This document shows positions 39,587-51,115 of a stretch of 64,000 bases of DNA, piece by piece. The first letter of the stretch is position 1. Each line of letters starts with the position of its first letter. Position numbers and translations under genes: made by a program. The notes below the pieces were generated by a model, which made no database searches, was not told the origin of the DNA, and worked only from the letters and a program-made list of their open reading frames with translations. The DNA is taken from positions 1 to 64,000 of the forward strand of contig CAJNOL010001394.1 in the NCBI GenBank assembly GCA_905250125.1, written 5' to 3'. This DNA is from Rotaria sordida. Its lineage: Eukaryota; Rotifera; Eurotatoria; Philodinida; Philodinidae.

Positions 39587-40560
39587 GTGAGTAAAACAAT
39601 AGTACTAAAATTTGTCAAAGTTTATGTCGAAGATCTTAACAGAGGAAAAAGATTTATCTTTTGTCCTGTCGTGTGTTGAAGAGAATTAACTCTAAAAAGT
39701 AGGTATCTTGCGAAACCTAAAACAAGGTTTCTCTCGCGAACATAAATTCGGAACGTTCAAATTTTATCTTTATTAGAGTGTCGATGGATAAGAATGTTGT
39801 AGTAAAACTCTAAATGTATTGTAAAAAAGTTCATTTCTTTTCAAGGACGCATGATTTTAAAGTCGTAACGACTGTGACACTAAAACCGGTCATTATAATG
39901 AAATATTGACTTGTAGAAATTGTGAGCATTAATATGTAAAAGTTAACAGTATCTGAGTTTCGGTCAATGCTGTCCATAAAATGGATGAAGGAACAATTGA
40001 ATTGTTACCTTGTCAAAGTCGTACTTATAAAATAAGCCGAGTTCTGAGTACTGATAGGAAATTAAAACCTGTTACACAAATCTTTTGATTCTGTATAAAA
40101 CTAAAAAGGCAAGCTCTTATTTCCTATTCACTCTCGAAACTAAAAGAAGGTGCTGTAGAAGCTAGAAAAAATTTTAGTTAATAATGTGTCCGAATCTCGA
40201 AAAAATCTAGTTTGCTTCACAACAATAGCAATGACAACGTTTCTAACAGATGTTACTTTGTTCATCCAGGGGTCGCATGTATGAGTGGCGCAGCAAATAA
40301 AACTCCATGACAGGAACTGTAGTTCAGAGTAAAGAAATTTGTATGATACTGAGGGAGAAATGACGCATTTCTAAAATCTTTATCAGTCTTCGTTTGAGAT
40401 AATATGATTTTGGAAATATACAATCAACATAACATCCAGAATATATATTTCTGAAACTTCTATTTTCGAAAATATGCACACACACGCTGCTGAATTTTAC
40501 CAATACCGTTAAATCTGTCCTTTTGATTACATCGTAATTGGCATACCTTATCGCTTTCAG
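39587..40560 (+). other. Long intron of the NO VEIN-like gene
   Basis: 974 bp, donor ACAT/GTGAGT, acceptor TATCGCTTTCAG. A CTCTAAAAAG to TTATTAGAGTG segment at about 39690-39781 recalls the CACTCT-ended elements. Confidence 0.55.
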
Positions 40561-43051
40561 AATACCTTGTACTCTACCAGTAACATTTCGTCAATCGTGT
40601 TACGATACTATTGATAATATTCGTCGTGTCTATCGTTTTCTTATCGCTGACAATGACATTTTCAATCTTCTACGTCGTTTTCACTTTTGGCCACTCGTAT
40701 TTGTACCACGAAACAATAACAGAGGTGATTTCTTATTTCCTCATCAAGTCTATTGGCATGATTCAACATTACTTCTATCGAATCTGGATAACATTACTTT
40801 GCCGAATTCAGATCGTCGTATTTCTATTCAACGATATTATGGTAATGATGTTAAATTACAAAAATTCTTTCTTGAAATACTTCAAATCACATTTTAACCT
40901 ACTATCGATGATTATCTTCCATTGTTGATACAGATATCAAATATAAATGATATCTGGCGACTTATTGAAGTGATCATACGATTAGCATTTCAGCAAAATC
41001 GACAGTGAGAAGTTAAAGGTAATAATCGTACACTCATTGTATTCATAATTATCAAAAATAAAATAATTCATTCTATATAGAAAGATGTCTCAATTTGCCA
41101 TTTATTCCTTGTATGGGTACGAAGAATAAGAGAGTCACATATATAGATCGACCATTCTATCCACACGATCCTGATATTGCCAATTTCTTGGCAGATACAT
41201 TACCGATTGTTCAATTACCCGGTAAATAGAATTGTGAATGTACTAGTATTTTGTAAATATCTTTCGTTTTTCTTAGATTGGACTCTGTCTCCTGAATTGA
41301 AGAACAATTTCTGTTTGCTTTTCGAGATTCAAACTCTAGCAGATGTTATCCAGTTACAAGTTCATGTTGATAATGAACAACTATCAATAGATTTATTCAA
41401 TTTCTATTTTCATTCGATTGAACTCATTCAAAATTTTCTTCTTACGAAATCGTTCGTAACTGAAGAACGATCGAAATATTTGGCATCTATGTTTGCTCGT
41501 ATGCATTTCGTCTGTGTTGATCAGATTCAACTTTCATATCATTATCAAGTTGATACCTTACGAAAAGAAATGTGTGACACTTACATCGATGAACAAGCAG
41601 GACGGTTCTACATTTTGAAAAAGTTTGAAAAATCTGAAATGCGCTACATCGAGACTATGGCTAAATATCTTGTTCAAGATCGAGTGGCCCTAGCCGAATT
41701 GACATCCTTTATGATGGAACTATTACGAATCTATCAGAATGAAGGCGAACAAGGTTTAATACAACGACGCGATCGTATCACTATTCAAGAGCATGACTAC
41801 AGATGGATACTCCCGAATGTGTATTTGACTCTATTACCATCATCATCATTACCAACCGAAGAAATTTCTTTGAATGACGAACCAATCGACATATCGGCTG
41901 AGATGATTGAACAATTAATAAATGAATCTTTGCCCGAACGAAAGCTTCGATCTCGAATAACAACGGAAAAAGACGAGGAGAAGAATCCGACTTGTTTTCC
42001 TGCTAAGGCTAACACTACTGAGCCGACAGAAGTTTCAAATACGAAACCTCATCCAGCAGAACAAACACAATCAACAGTTTCAAATTCTAATCATTCATCA
42101 TCGTCCGGTTCGATCTCACAAATATCAAGAAAATCAGATAACAGCCATACAATACAAGGTGAGTCCAATTTGAAAGAAGATTATTACTTTTCATCTTACC
42201 CTTCTTTCCGAATAGATAACGAGATCGTCAAGTCGACCAAAGAATCGGCCCCTACTGTTCGATTCCATGCGGCTACTATTAATCGTTCAAATTCTACTGT
42301 GGTTGAAGTAGCCACATTTGAACGTATTCGAATTTCAACTCTAACTGGTTTAAATCTCTATCCATTGCCACCATCATCAATTACAATTAATCCGACTGTT
42401 AACGTAGTCGATAATAGTACCGGTCGTCAAGGTGAAGAGCTCGTTTTTCGTTTTCTGCAATGGAAACATCCAAATAAACGTGTCGAATGGATGAATGCTA
42501 AACAAGAATCAGGTCTTCCATATGATATTCAAATTAGAACAAATAATAAGATTGAACTGATCGAAGTGAAAACAACACGGATCCATGATCAACATACATT
42601 TCAAATATCAATCGGCGAAATTGAATGTCTACTTGAAAATCCCATGAATTATTATATTTATCGAGTGTACTATTCCGACGATCCTGACTCGACAAAAATT
42701 ACAATACTCAGTCAAGTGAAATGTCATTTAGAACAGAAACAACTTGCACTTTGTATGACCATTATGCAACGAGCCGATGAACAATAAAAATCAGCTGAAA
42801 TATTTTGTTTTGTTCTCAGCTGTAAAATTTTCACAAATAATTCAGATGAAATAAAACATGCTACGAATTCAATATATTTCGAGAATTGATTTCAAGTTGT
42901 TCGAATGCTATGCACTTCGGTCATTATCTAAAAGGTCTTGCTGATGTTTTTTTGTTCCAATAAAAGTTTGTGTCAAGTAGAAATTCTGAGGCTAGATTTC
43001 TGAGTTGATTAGTAATTAAGTCAAACAAAAGAAACACTGTTCTTGCGTACT

Positions 43052-43100
43052 TTTGAGTGTGGCTGTAAGTGAATAGAAGATCATACCTACACTCACACCG
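43052..43100. repeat. Short telomere-like hairpin
   Basis: GAGTGTGGCTGTAAGTGAAT, loop AGAAGATC, then ATACCTACACTCACACC. Confidence 0.5.
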
Positions 43101-44163
43101 GCGGCAGTGGCAGCATTTTTTTTTGAGGACATTGAAAAACTGTATGGATTTGATAGAATTTTATTGTTTACAAATGAAACACCCTGAGATTGAATGAATC
43201 TGATGGACTAGTGCCAATATTGCTGGTCCAATACAGTCGCAGCAGTGAAATTCGAAACATTTTTTTGAAAATCATCGCGGTAGCGACAGGTTTTCAGCTG
43301 CGATAGACATCTCTGGCAGGTATCTCAAGTTGTGATTCACCAAAAAAAAAACTGTTCTCTATGAACTTCAACAAATAATGTTCTTGACTTATAAAAGCTC
43401 TCAAGGTTAAAACTTCCCGATGAAAAACAACTTTTCAGGAAAATCTTCTCAGAAAAGTTATTCTTCTATCTAAAATATCCTTGCACAAAAACATACATGG
43501 TGGTGAATCTTATCGTTTGTTGCAAATAAAATGATTTCATAAATAGCGACTGGAATAAAACCTTCCACAATAAGGTCAAAATAAAAAATAGTAAAATAAC
43601 GGCTGCAAGGACTATATGATTATTTGGTATGGTGCGAGAAGTTTAAAAACATGCACCATGAAAGTGAGATTTTGTTGAATTATACATAATTCGATAAAAT
43701 TGATGTCATTGATTCTAAATATCACATTTATAATTTAATGATCCTATCTTGATTAAGAAATCTTTAAAACATAATTTTTTCATGAAAATCATGAAAAAAG
43801 CAAGTTGCAAAAATTGCATCCTTATTCTGCTAATGTTTTCGGTGGACTGCTTTATTCTGATTCAACATAAAGAGACAAAAATAATCATGAAAATCCAAAT
43901 AATCAATGCAATCAATGAAGAAGTGTTTTCTAAACCACTTCGATTTGTCATTTCATTAGAAGAGAGAATGAATGAGAATATAAAATCTATACTCAATCAA
44001 ACTTATTTTCATAGGATCGGTATTTTTAAGAAAAAATTCGTATTGAAAGATGGGAGTATAATTAATTTGCTCGTTTTATACATAATACTCCTGGCCTCCA
44101 TCGAATCATAAAATAATCTCGTTCATATGATGCTTCCGCTCGGTAAGTGACTTGAAGAATATT

Positions 44164-44224
44164 ACGAGGATGTGAATGCGATCTCCTGACCCTGATCTAT
44201 TCATATCCATACTCATTCTCTGTT
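44164..44224. repeat. Short telomere-like hairpin
   Basis: GAGGATGTGAATGCGATC, loop, then TTCATATCCATACTCATTCT, ending in the shared CTGTTTCT terminus. Confidence 0.5.
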
Positions 44225-44883
44225 TCTTAAATAGATACGAATACAATTTTTCATTCCTGTTCAAGCAAAAAGTAAAAATAAAGTATTACTTTGTCAATAT
44301 TCGAAAATTTGAATCAAAACCATTAATTCTATAATTTTTTTTTGTATTTAATATGATCATCATAAATCTATAAATTATTCGAGGGACTTCATCATGCTCA
44401 CTATTAACTTCTACTTTCGTCTAAATAAAATGTCTGTAAAAAGAAAGAAGTTATCAAATCAATTAATATTACTTCTTTAAAATCTAATGATTCTTCAAGT
44501 TTATTCTTCTTTTTAGTTTGAATTATATCTTTTTGTCTTTGTTAATCAGTCCCGTAATATAATTGAATAAGTGATTTTAAATTTCAATCATCAAATAAAT
44601 GAATTTTATCAGTTTTTGTTATTCTTGGAACCATAATAATCTAAATTTTATTTATTGAAAATTATTTTTCTTTTCTACGTTTGTGCGTATTTCATCAAGA
44701 ATAAAAATTCAACTGTATTATTAGAATGATTGACAAGTTCAGTGAAAATCTTGTGAAAAATATCTATATAAAAAAGTTTAAAAAAAAAACAAATAGATCT
44801 TCAATATAAATACCGTGTTCTTTGATTAAATTCCTAATTGTATCAACATGTTAATAAACTAATGGAAATAAAAACAATTCTAA

Positions 44884-44912
44884 GATGTGGGTGTGGCCTA
44901 CATCCACACTCC
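44884..44912. repeat. Minimal telomere-like hairpin
   Basis: GATGTGGGTGTGGCC followed at once by TACATCCACACTCC. Confidence 0.5.
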
Positions 44913-45076
44913 ATTTATACTTGAACGTCTGTTATGAATGACTCATTACCGTGATTTACCGTTGGTTTTGCTGAGAAAACGATGACATAAGTTATCATTC
45001 AAAATAAAATATGTATATTTGTCTTCTTACTTTATAAAATGAATTTGTCAGTGGAACAGCATTTACTTCTGCCTTT

Positions 45077-45710
45077 GGGTGACGTACTTTTCGTCTTAAG
45101 TCATTTTGAACTCTGAACATGCGTCCGGGTGTTCAGAATAGAATACCTTTTGTTATATCTGATGTAGCGATCGGAGATCGTAATGAACAAGATCGGATGT
45201 TCGGAATTTATGTCCAATGGTATTTTTACACAAAAAAGATCGGAAGAATGGAATGACACTGGCAGTAAGTTCGTAAAAGAATTTACTAGGAGATCGTAAC
45301 GGATATAATGGCTTTTTTTGCTGTTTTTATAGACAAGAATGACTGTAAGACAAGCATGTCGCTTCATAATCTCTCAAAGGGGAGCAAATTTCAACATAAT
45401 TACGAACATCCTGCCGTTTTCATTCTGAACACTCTGTCTTTTGTCATTACGAACTTTCAGACTTTCTCATTCCGATCTTCAGTCAAAATTTCGTTGTTCA
45501 ACCATTAACAATAGGTGGGCAGAGTTCGTCACGAACTCCTTGACAAATTTCATTCCGAACATCCTGTTTTTGTTATATTTCATTGACTTTTGCTATTGAG
45601 AACTTCATTTCAAACGTCCTGTCTCTTTTCTTATGTCCGAAGATTGTAACAGACTATTTCAACTGGAGTTCGTAATTGAAAAGTGAGACGAAAAGTCACT
45701 TCCCCCTACT
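45077..45710. mobile_element. Inverted-repeat element, non-autonomous
   Basis: The ends are related inverted sequences: GACGTACTTTTCGTCTTAAG on the left and GACGAAAAGTCACTTCCCCC on the right. Inside, GGATGTTCGGAAT words on the left face ATTCCGAACATCC words on the right, so much of the element can fold back. The frames in it carry no domain. The target duplication is not resolved. Confidence 0.5.
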
Positions 45711-46226
45711 TGTATAAAATATGAAGCACTTTATATGTAATATAAAAAGATACATTTTTCGTTTATTGAAATCATAATATGGCAGATCGTTTTATGTAAG
45801 ATTAAAACATATGAAAATTTTATTATATTAGACAATATTTGTCAATAGAATGTATATCACATGTTTTATTTTTATTATCTCATATATGAACCTTGATAAC
45901 ATTTTAGAGATTTGCCTACTCTCTGAATCATGTTATAACCAAATGACTCACACATGCCACTCTATTATTGCTCGCAATTTTACATTATATTTCGCAAGTA
46001 CAAAAATATGTTTTTATTAAAGAAAATAAATATATATGGTTGTTTTTTTCTTTATGATTAGTTGTCGCCCTTGTGATTCTTTCTTTCTTTCGTTCTGTTG
46101 GTTTTTTCCGTAACTTGTTCTTTTCAAACACAAAAGTATATAACTTTTCTCATATATATATATATACTTTCAACATCGTAAAACTTTAAGCATATTTCAT
46201 TCTCTTCAATTTAGCAAAAATTGGCT

Positions 46227-49200
46227 ATGACTGCTGAAGATGAAGATGAAGTGCAAACGGAGTGGTATACAACTCTTTGTGGTGATTGTACATATACACT
46301 GCCTGTACGATATCAAGAATTAGCACCTATTGGCCAAGGTGGTTACGGAGCTGTGATGTAAGTTGAAAAATTAATTACATTTTATTTTTCTAATTATTGA
46401 ATTTTATTCTTTAGTCGTGCTAAAGATACAGTATGTTTTATTGTGAGATATGATTAAATAAATATGAATATATTGTAATTTAGAAAACAGATCAACTAGT
46501 AGCTATTAAAAGATTGTTACGACCTTTTCAAACTGTAATACATGCAAAACGAACTTATCGAGAACTTAAACTACTTATCTATCTCAACCATCCTGATGCA
46601 GATGTATGTAAAAACAAAATATTCTTTGCATTGCTATGAATTTATTTCCATTATTTTTTTATTGCAGGTTATACAATTATATGACGTATTTACACCTGAG
46701 AAAAAACTGAACGATTTTAAAACATTGTATGTTGTAAAAATACTATTGTTTAATGAAGATATTGACATTTTCTTTTGTTTTACAGATATTTTGTCTTTAA
46801 TTTTGTTGATTATACTTTACAGAATGTTATAAAATCTCATCTGCCATTGGAAGAAAATTTTATTAGACAAACTATCTGTTCTATTCTTCGTGGTTTGAAG
46901 GTATCATAAGTTCTGCCACAATATCTGGCTAATGCAATCTTGTTTTTTTGTTTTTCTTTCTTATCTAGTTTATTCATTCAGCTGGCATTATCCATCGTGT
47001 AAGTAAAAGAAAAATTATTTTCATATACTAAACATTGTTGATTATTTTGTTAAAATAGGATCTGAAGCCAGAAAATATTGGAATAGATAAAGAGGGCAAT
47101 GTATCAGTAAGTATTGAATACAAGTAAAAGTTAAAATATTTAAGTTTCACTTATAATCACTAATAAATCGAAATAAGTATCGGAAGTACTAATAAGTAAA
47201 TGTTTTATTATTTTCATCAATTACCCTATTGGTTGGATAGATTGAAAGATCGTGATCTCACATACAGGGAAAAGCATCTTGAAGAGTGACAAGAGAAAGC
47301 TTTATTGAAGGTAGACAATTGTTTACTATTATTGTTCAGTTTCTTGGTAACTTCCTAATTAGGATTTGATATATTAATACAAAAAGAAAAACAAAGCTTC
47401 TGTTATTCAAGAACGACTATTCAATTCTTTTATGTAATGCACATGGAGTGTTGCCTATCGGCAAAAATTCAGATAAGAAAAAAAGCTTATCTTCCCTAAA
47501 TATACTTTTTTTATTGCGCTGCGAAACACAAATATTTATGTAGATTGACATGAATTTGCTCTTCTCGGACTGTGGATAAATAGTTCATAGTTCATTTCTC
47601 GACAATGAAAAATCAGAAAATACGGACTCTAATACGAGAATATAATTGTACTAGCGTGAGCCCGTACATACTGCACGACTGTTTTCTCTGCTTTAATGTA
47701 TGAACTCAAAGCTCTGACCTTTCACTCAGTAGGAGCATAAAGGCACTCGACGTTATGTATATAGATAGCGCTACGACCTCATACTCTTATATCGCGCATA
47801 TGTTTATAGTCCATGTAGCCCTTAGCCTTATTTTCTTCTTGCCTTACTCTCTTCAGAGCCGATGGGCACCTCCATGGGACGGCCCTTGAGAACCTATGGT
47901 TTCCCTCATAGGACAGCCCTTCAGGATCTATGGATACTCCTGTAGGATAGCCCTTAGGGGCCAATGGGTATCCACATAAGATAGCCCTTGAGGACCTATG
48001 AATACTTCCATAGGACAGCCCTTGAGAATCTTATGGGTACCTTATATAGTTCTTGGGGACTTCTGCCAACAGCTTTATTCGACCATTGACCTTTAATCTT
48101 TGACTCAGCACAGAGAAACAGACACACACTGAACATTATATATATTGATGGTCAAATTGACGCCATTTGTTTTCTGATTTTTAGTAGGACACTTTATTTG
48201 TTAAAAGATAGTTGAAAAAATTGTTGTGAACTTTGTATTTTGCAACGTATTGTATAGATAATTAAAATGAAAACAACAAGAACAATGAGCTACCAATCCT
48301 AAAAGAAATGATTCTATATATAATAGTTGTGAACATTGCTATAGTTAGATAATAAATTACTTTTTAGAAATATATTAATGTACATCGAGAAGGATTGTTG
48401 GATTTTTTCCCATGAGATATCCGTTTTGTCGATAATTAATATTCAAAGTTTCATAGTATATTGCGCAAACAAATGAAACTCGAATATCATCCAATATTAG
48501 AAGATGTCACTATTCATTATGTCGTCTTCCATTGTTTTACAGATTCTCGATTTTGGCTTATCTCGTATTGCATCAGACAATATTCAAACTGGTTATGTTG
48601 CTACTCGGTATGTTTACAATCTTTTTTTTTTTAAATTACACAAAAATTTTTTTGTTAGATGGTGGCGTGCACCAGAAATAATTATCAATTGGGAACGATA
48701 TAATGAAAAACTTGATATATGGTCTGTAGGTTGCATGATGGCAGAATTAATACTACTTAGACCAATTTTTCGTGGAAAAGATCATATTGATCAATTACAT
48801 AAAATATTAGACATAACTGGTACACCAAACATACAAACATTAAATGAAATATGCACACAAGGTTTGTATAAAATATTCAAAAGAAAAATTAAATTCTTTA
48901 TTCATATTGAATGTAAAAACTCATTCACTTATCATCAGTTGATATTTCTTAAAGTTTATTCTCATAATGTAATATAATTGATATAAGAAAATTTTAGAAT
49001 CACGAACTTATATAAGTCGAATGACACCCAAACCAAAACAAGATTTTAATCAATTATTCGGTTATAAATATGATTCAACAGGAAACAAACGAATAGCTGG
49101 TGTTCCACCAGAAGGTAAATTTCGAACAAAAAAAAAAGAGACATGAAAATAAAAATTAATTTCGTTCAAATTTCTTTTTTTGATAACAGGTGTTGATTTA

Positions 49201-49648
49201 CTTGATCGTCTTTTGTCTTTTGATCATCGTCTACGTCCAACTGCAGAACAAGCACTTGGTATATTGCCATAATATAATCATATAGAATTCTATTTTCTAT
49301 ATCGCATTTGTATTTTAGCACATCAATTTCTGCAGCAATATCAGAATCCAATGGAAGAACCCACTATAGAACCTCTAGTTGACGAACATGAAGATGCGCA
49401 ATATACTATAGAACAATGGAAATGTAAGTTATTTTAATAGACAATTCATTATTGTTAATCATGTTGTTTTGTTCTGATAAAATGTATTGAATACTATTCA
49501 TCTAACAGCATCAGATGTTGAGAACGATTACCTTATTCATATCTAATTTTCAAATGTACATAACATTTTTTTAGCTATTGTGTGGCGAATGATCGAAGAC
49601 TTTGTACCACCATCTTGGATTAATAATGATCATGGTGACAATTCATGA
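46227..49648 (+). CDS. p38-type MAP kinase, 13 exons
   Basis: Serine/threonine kinase of 383 residues. Exons: 46227-46357, 46415-46430, 46484-46603, 46668-46726, 46786-46900, 46969-46998, 47059-47106, 48543-48607, 48659-48861, 48998-49114, 49190-49258, 49319-49423, 49575-49648; all junctions are GT/AG and the phases close. Motifs: glycine loop GQGGYGAV, Lys58 in VAIK, HRD at 156-158, DFG at 176-178, and a TGY activation motif at 189-191, which identifies the p38 class of stress kinases. [12 protein letters not shown] and the MAPK insert region follow. The usual RWYRAPE reads RWWRAPE, and the loop before TGY (ASDNIQ) is unlike that of vertebrate p38. Exon 2 is only 16 bp. Intron 7 is 1,436 bp and holds a tandem repeat. 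A TTCAATTTAG acceptor-like site is 12 bases before the start. Confidence 0.9.
47850..48062. repeat. Tandem repeat in intron 7 of the kinase gene
   Basis: About five degenerate units of roughly 38-40 bp. The core is CATAGGACAGCCCTTGAGGA with CCTATGGATACTC. The minus-strand frame through it is a repeat translation. Confidence 0.75.
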
Positions 49649-51025
49649 AATAGAACTATGACTAATAAAAACTATTCTTATTTAGTTTTTGATACATTCT
49701 CATAGATGGTTGTTTTTTTATAAACCTTTAGTGTAGATTTTTTTTGTCGTTGTGCTTTAATATTTTGGAACTATTTGTCTGTTTATTCGTTTCAATAGAT
49801 ATATTAATACTAATATGATTTTTGTTTAAGTTTTAATACTTTCTATTGTGTTGAATATATTGATTATCTAATAAAGAATAAAGAAAAACAGTTATTAAAG
49901 TAATACTACTAGTGAACTATCTACAGTGTAAAAAAAGAAATATTTTGACATTGGCATTTAATTCTGTATCAAGAATAAATAATTTTTTCTTAAATAACTT
50001 TAACTGATAGGAGTCAAATTGGTAATGCTATCTAATGCCATAAATCACTTTAATGAAGATGATTGAAAAAATAACAATAATTCAAAATATTCAAAGAGCT
50101 ACAATCGATGATGTTTTGTTTTAATGATTTTATGTATCAAATCCGTATACAATGATCATTTTGTTATCAGTAAAAAGATTAGCATATACGTTCATGATAA
50201 TTTAACCAAACGTTTCAATACTGTAAATGGCTTTATAATTAAGAATCAAAATAGCATTAAAATCAACGTTTGAACATCAGTATCTTTCAGTTTTACAATC
50301 AGGTAGAATTTTTACTCAACCTAAAAGGGTATAAGCGTGTGTGAAGGAATACCCTTTCACTAGGGTATAATGCAATTGTGTAAATAATAATTTACACTAT
50401 GTTTCAGAAGAGTACTCATACCAATTGAAATTATACCGTATTCGGTCAGTTTAATAGGACTAAGTGGGAAGGTTGCAAATTGGCAAAACGTCTTTCAGTG
50501 AATACTTGTTAGCGAATGCAAAACAACGAAAACAAATTAAGCAAAGAAATTTTGAGTAAAAATACTATAAGTCGAAAAAATTTCGGTAAAATGAGCTATT
50601 AGCGAACTAGTAAATCAGCAAAAAACTGAATACGCGAAACCCTTTTTCGCGAAAAAAATTGTAATAACAGAAGCATGCTTGTGTGTTGGTAAAGGCGGAG
50701 TTGTTTTTTTGACGAACACGATTAAGGCAAAATTCTATACAAAAAAAAAAAGAAAGCACTAGACGTTTCGATAGATGAAGAACACTGGTTTCAACAGCAA
50801 CAGGAGCAAGAGTTAAAACTGTTGAAGAAAGATTAGAACGAGCTAACTCTACTTCGTATGTTTTAGATATAGAATTTGTTTCGGATTGTACTCTGTCTTT
50901 GGCCCATTTTTTTCAGCTTTCGAAGTTCGATTTTTTTGTGGTTCAGACATATAATGAAGACCATTAGCTTTAAAAAATTCGTTGCTTTTATTTCTATGAA
51001 CGGTAGTTAAACAGCCACCTGGATG

Positions 51026-51115
51026 GCAAGGGTGTGGATGTAGTTGTGGGTTATCTCTTCATTCACACTCTCACACAACCACTCCCTCACCCACTTCCCC
51101 ATGTCCACACCCTAG
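51026..51115. repeat. Telomere-like hairpin element
   Basis: AAGGGTGTGGATGTAGTTG with TGGG, loop TTATCTCTTCATTC, then ACACTCTCACACAACC and CCATGTCCACACCCTA. Confidence 0.65.

Larger units (their letters stand above)
22936..42787 (+). pseudogene. NO VEIN-like ATPase/DUF3883 giant gene, disrupted
   Basis: My model has 18 exons: 22936-23154, 23216-23252, 24043-24129, 24489-24665, 24724-25295, 25344-25844, 27721-28325, 28375-29153, 29962-30432, 30488-30933, 30989-31095 continued at 36142-36776, 38112-38450, 38515-38949, 39001-39586, 40561-41018, 41081-41221, 41277-42158, 42216-42787. The phases close to 2,682 residues, near plant NO VEIN. A Hsp90/sacsin-type ATPase (ELIQNADDN, NNEIGF, AGHKGIGFKSVF) sits in exons 9-10. 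The last exons hold a DUF3883 domain with GEELV, PYDIQI and IEVKTT, the E/D/ExK pattern of PD-(D/E)XK folds. The copy is broken by a transposon in exon 11 and by in-frame TAA 39309-39311, TAA 40895-40897 and TGA 41006-41008. The third exon's donor (ATAG/GTTATC) is weak; reading past it meets a TAG at 24210. The function is unknown. Confidence 0.8.
42788..46226. other. Gene-poor region with repeats
   Basis: No supported gene. The 120-codon frame at 43749-44111 is Ile/Lys-rich without a recognisable domain. The region holds three short hairpins and the inverted-repeat element at about 45077-45710. Confidence 0.5.

Noticed and set aside
42159..42215. Continuous coding sequence across this stretch
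   Set aside because: The 57 bases begin GTGAGT and end AATAG and are a multiple of three, so an unspliced frame reads through; a short intron is more likely.
43749..44111. 120-codon plus-strand frame
   Set aside because: Ile/Lys-rich, AT-rich codon use, no domain and no flanking exons; probably chance.
47779..47964. 61-codon minus-strand frame in the kinase intron
   Set aside because: It reads through the 40-bp tandem repeat.
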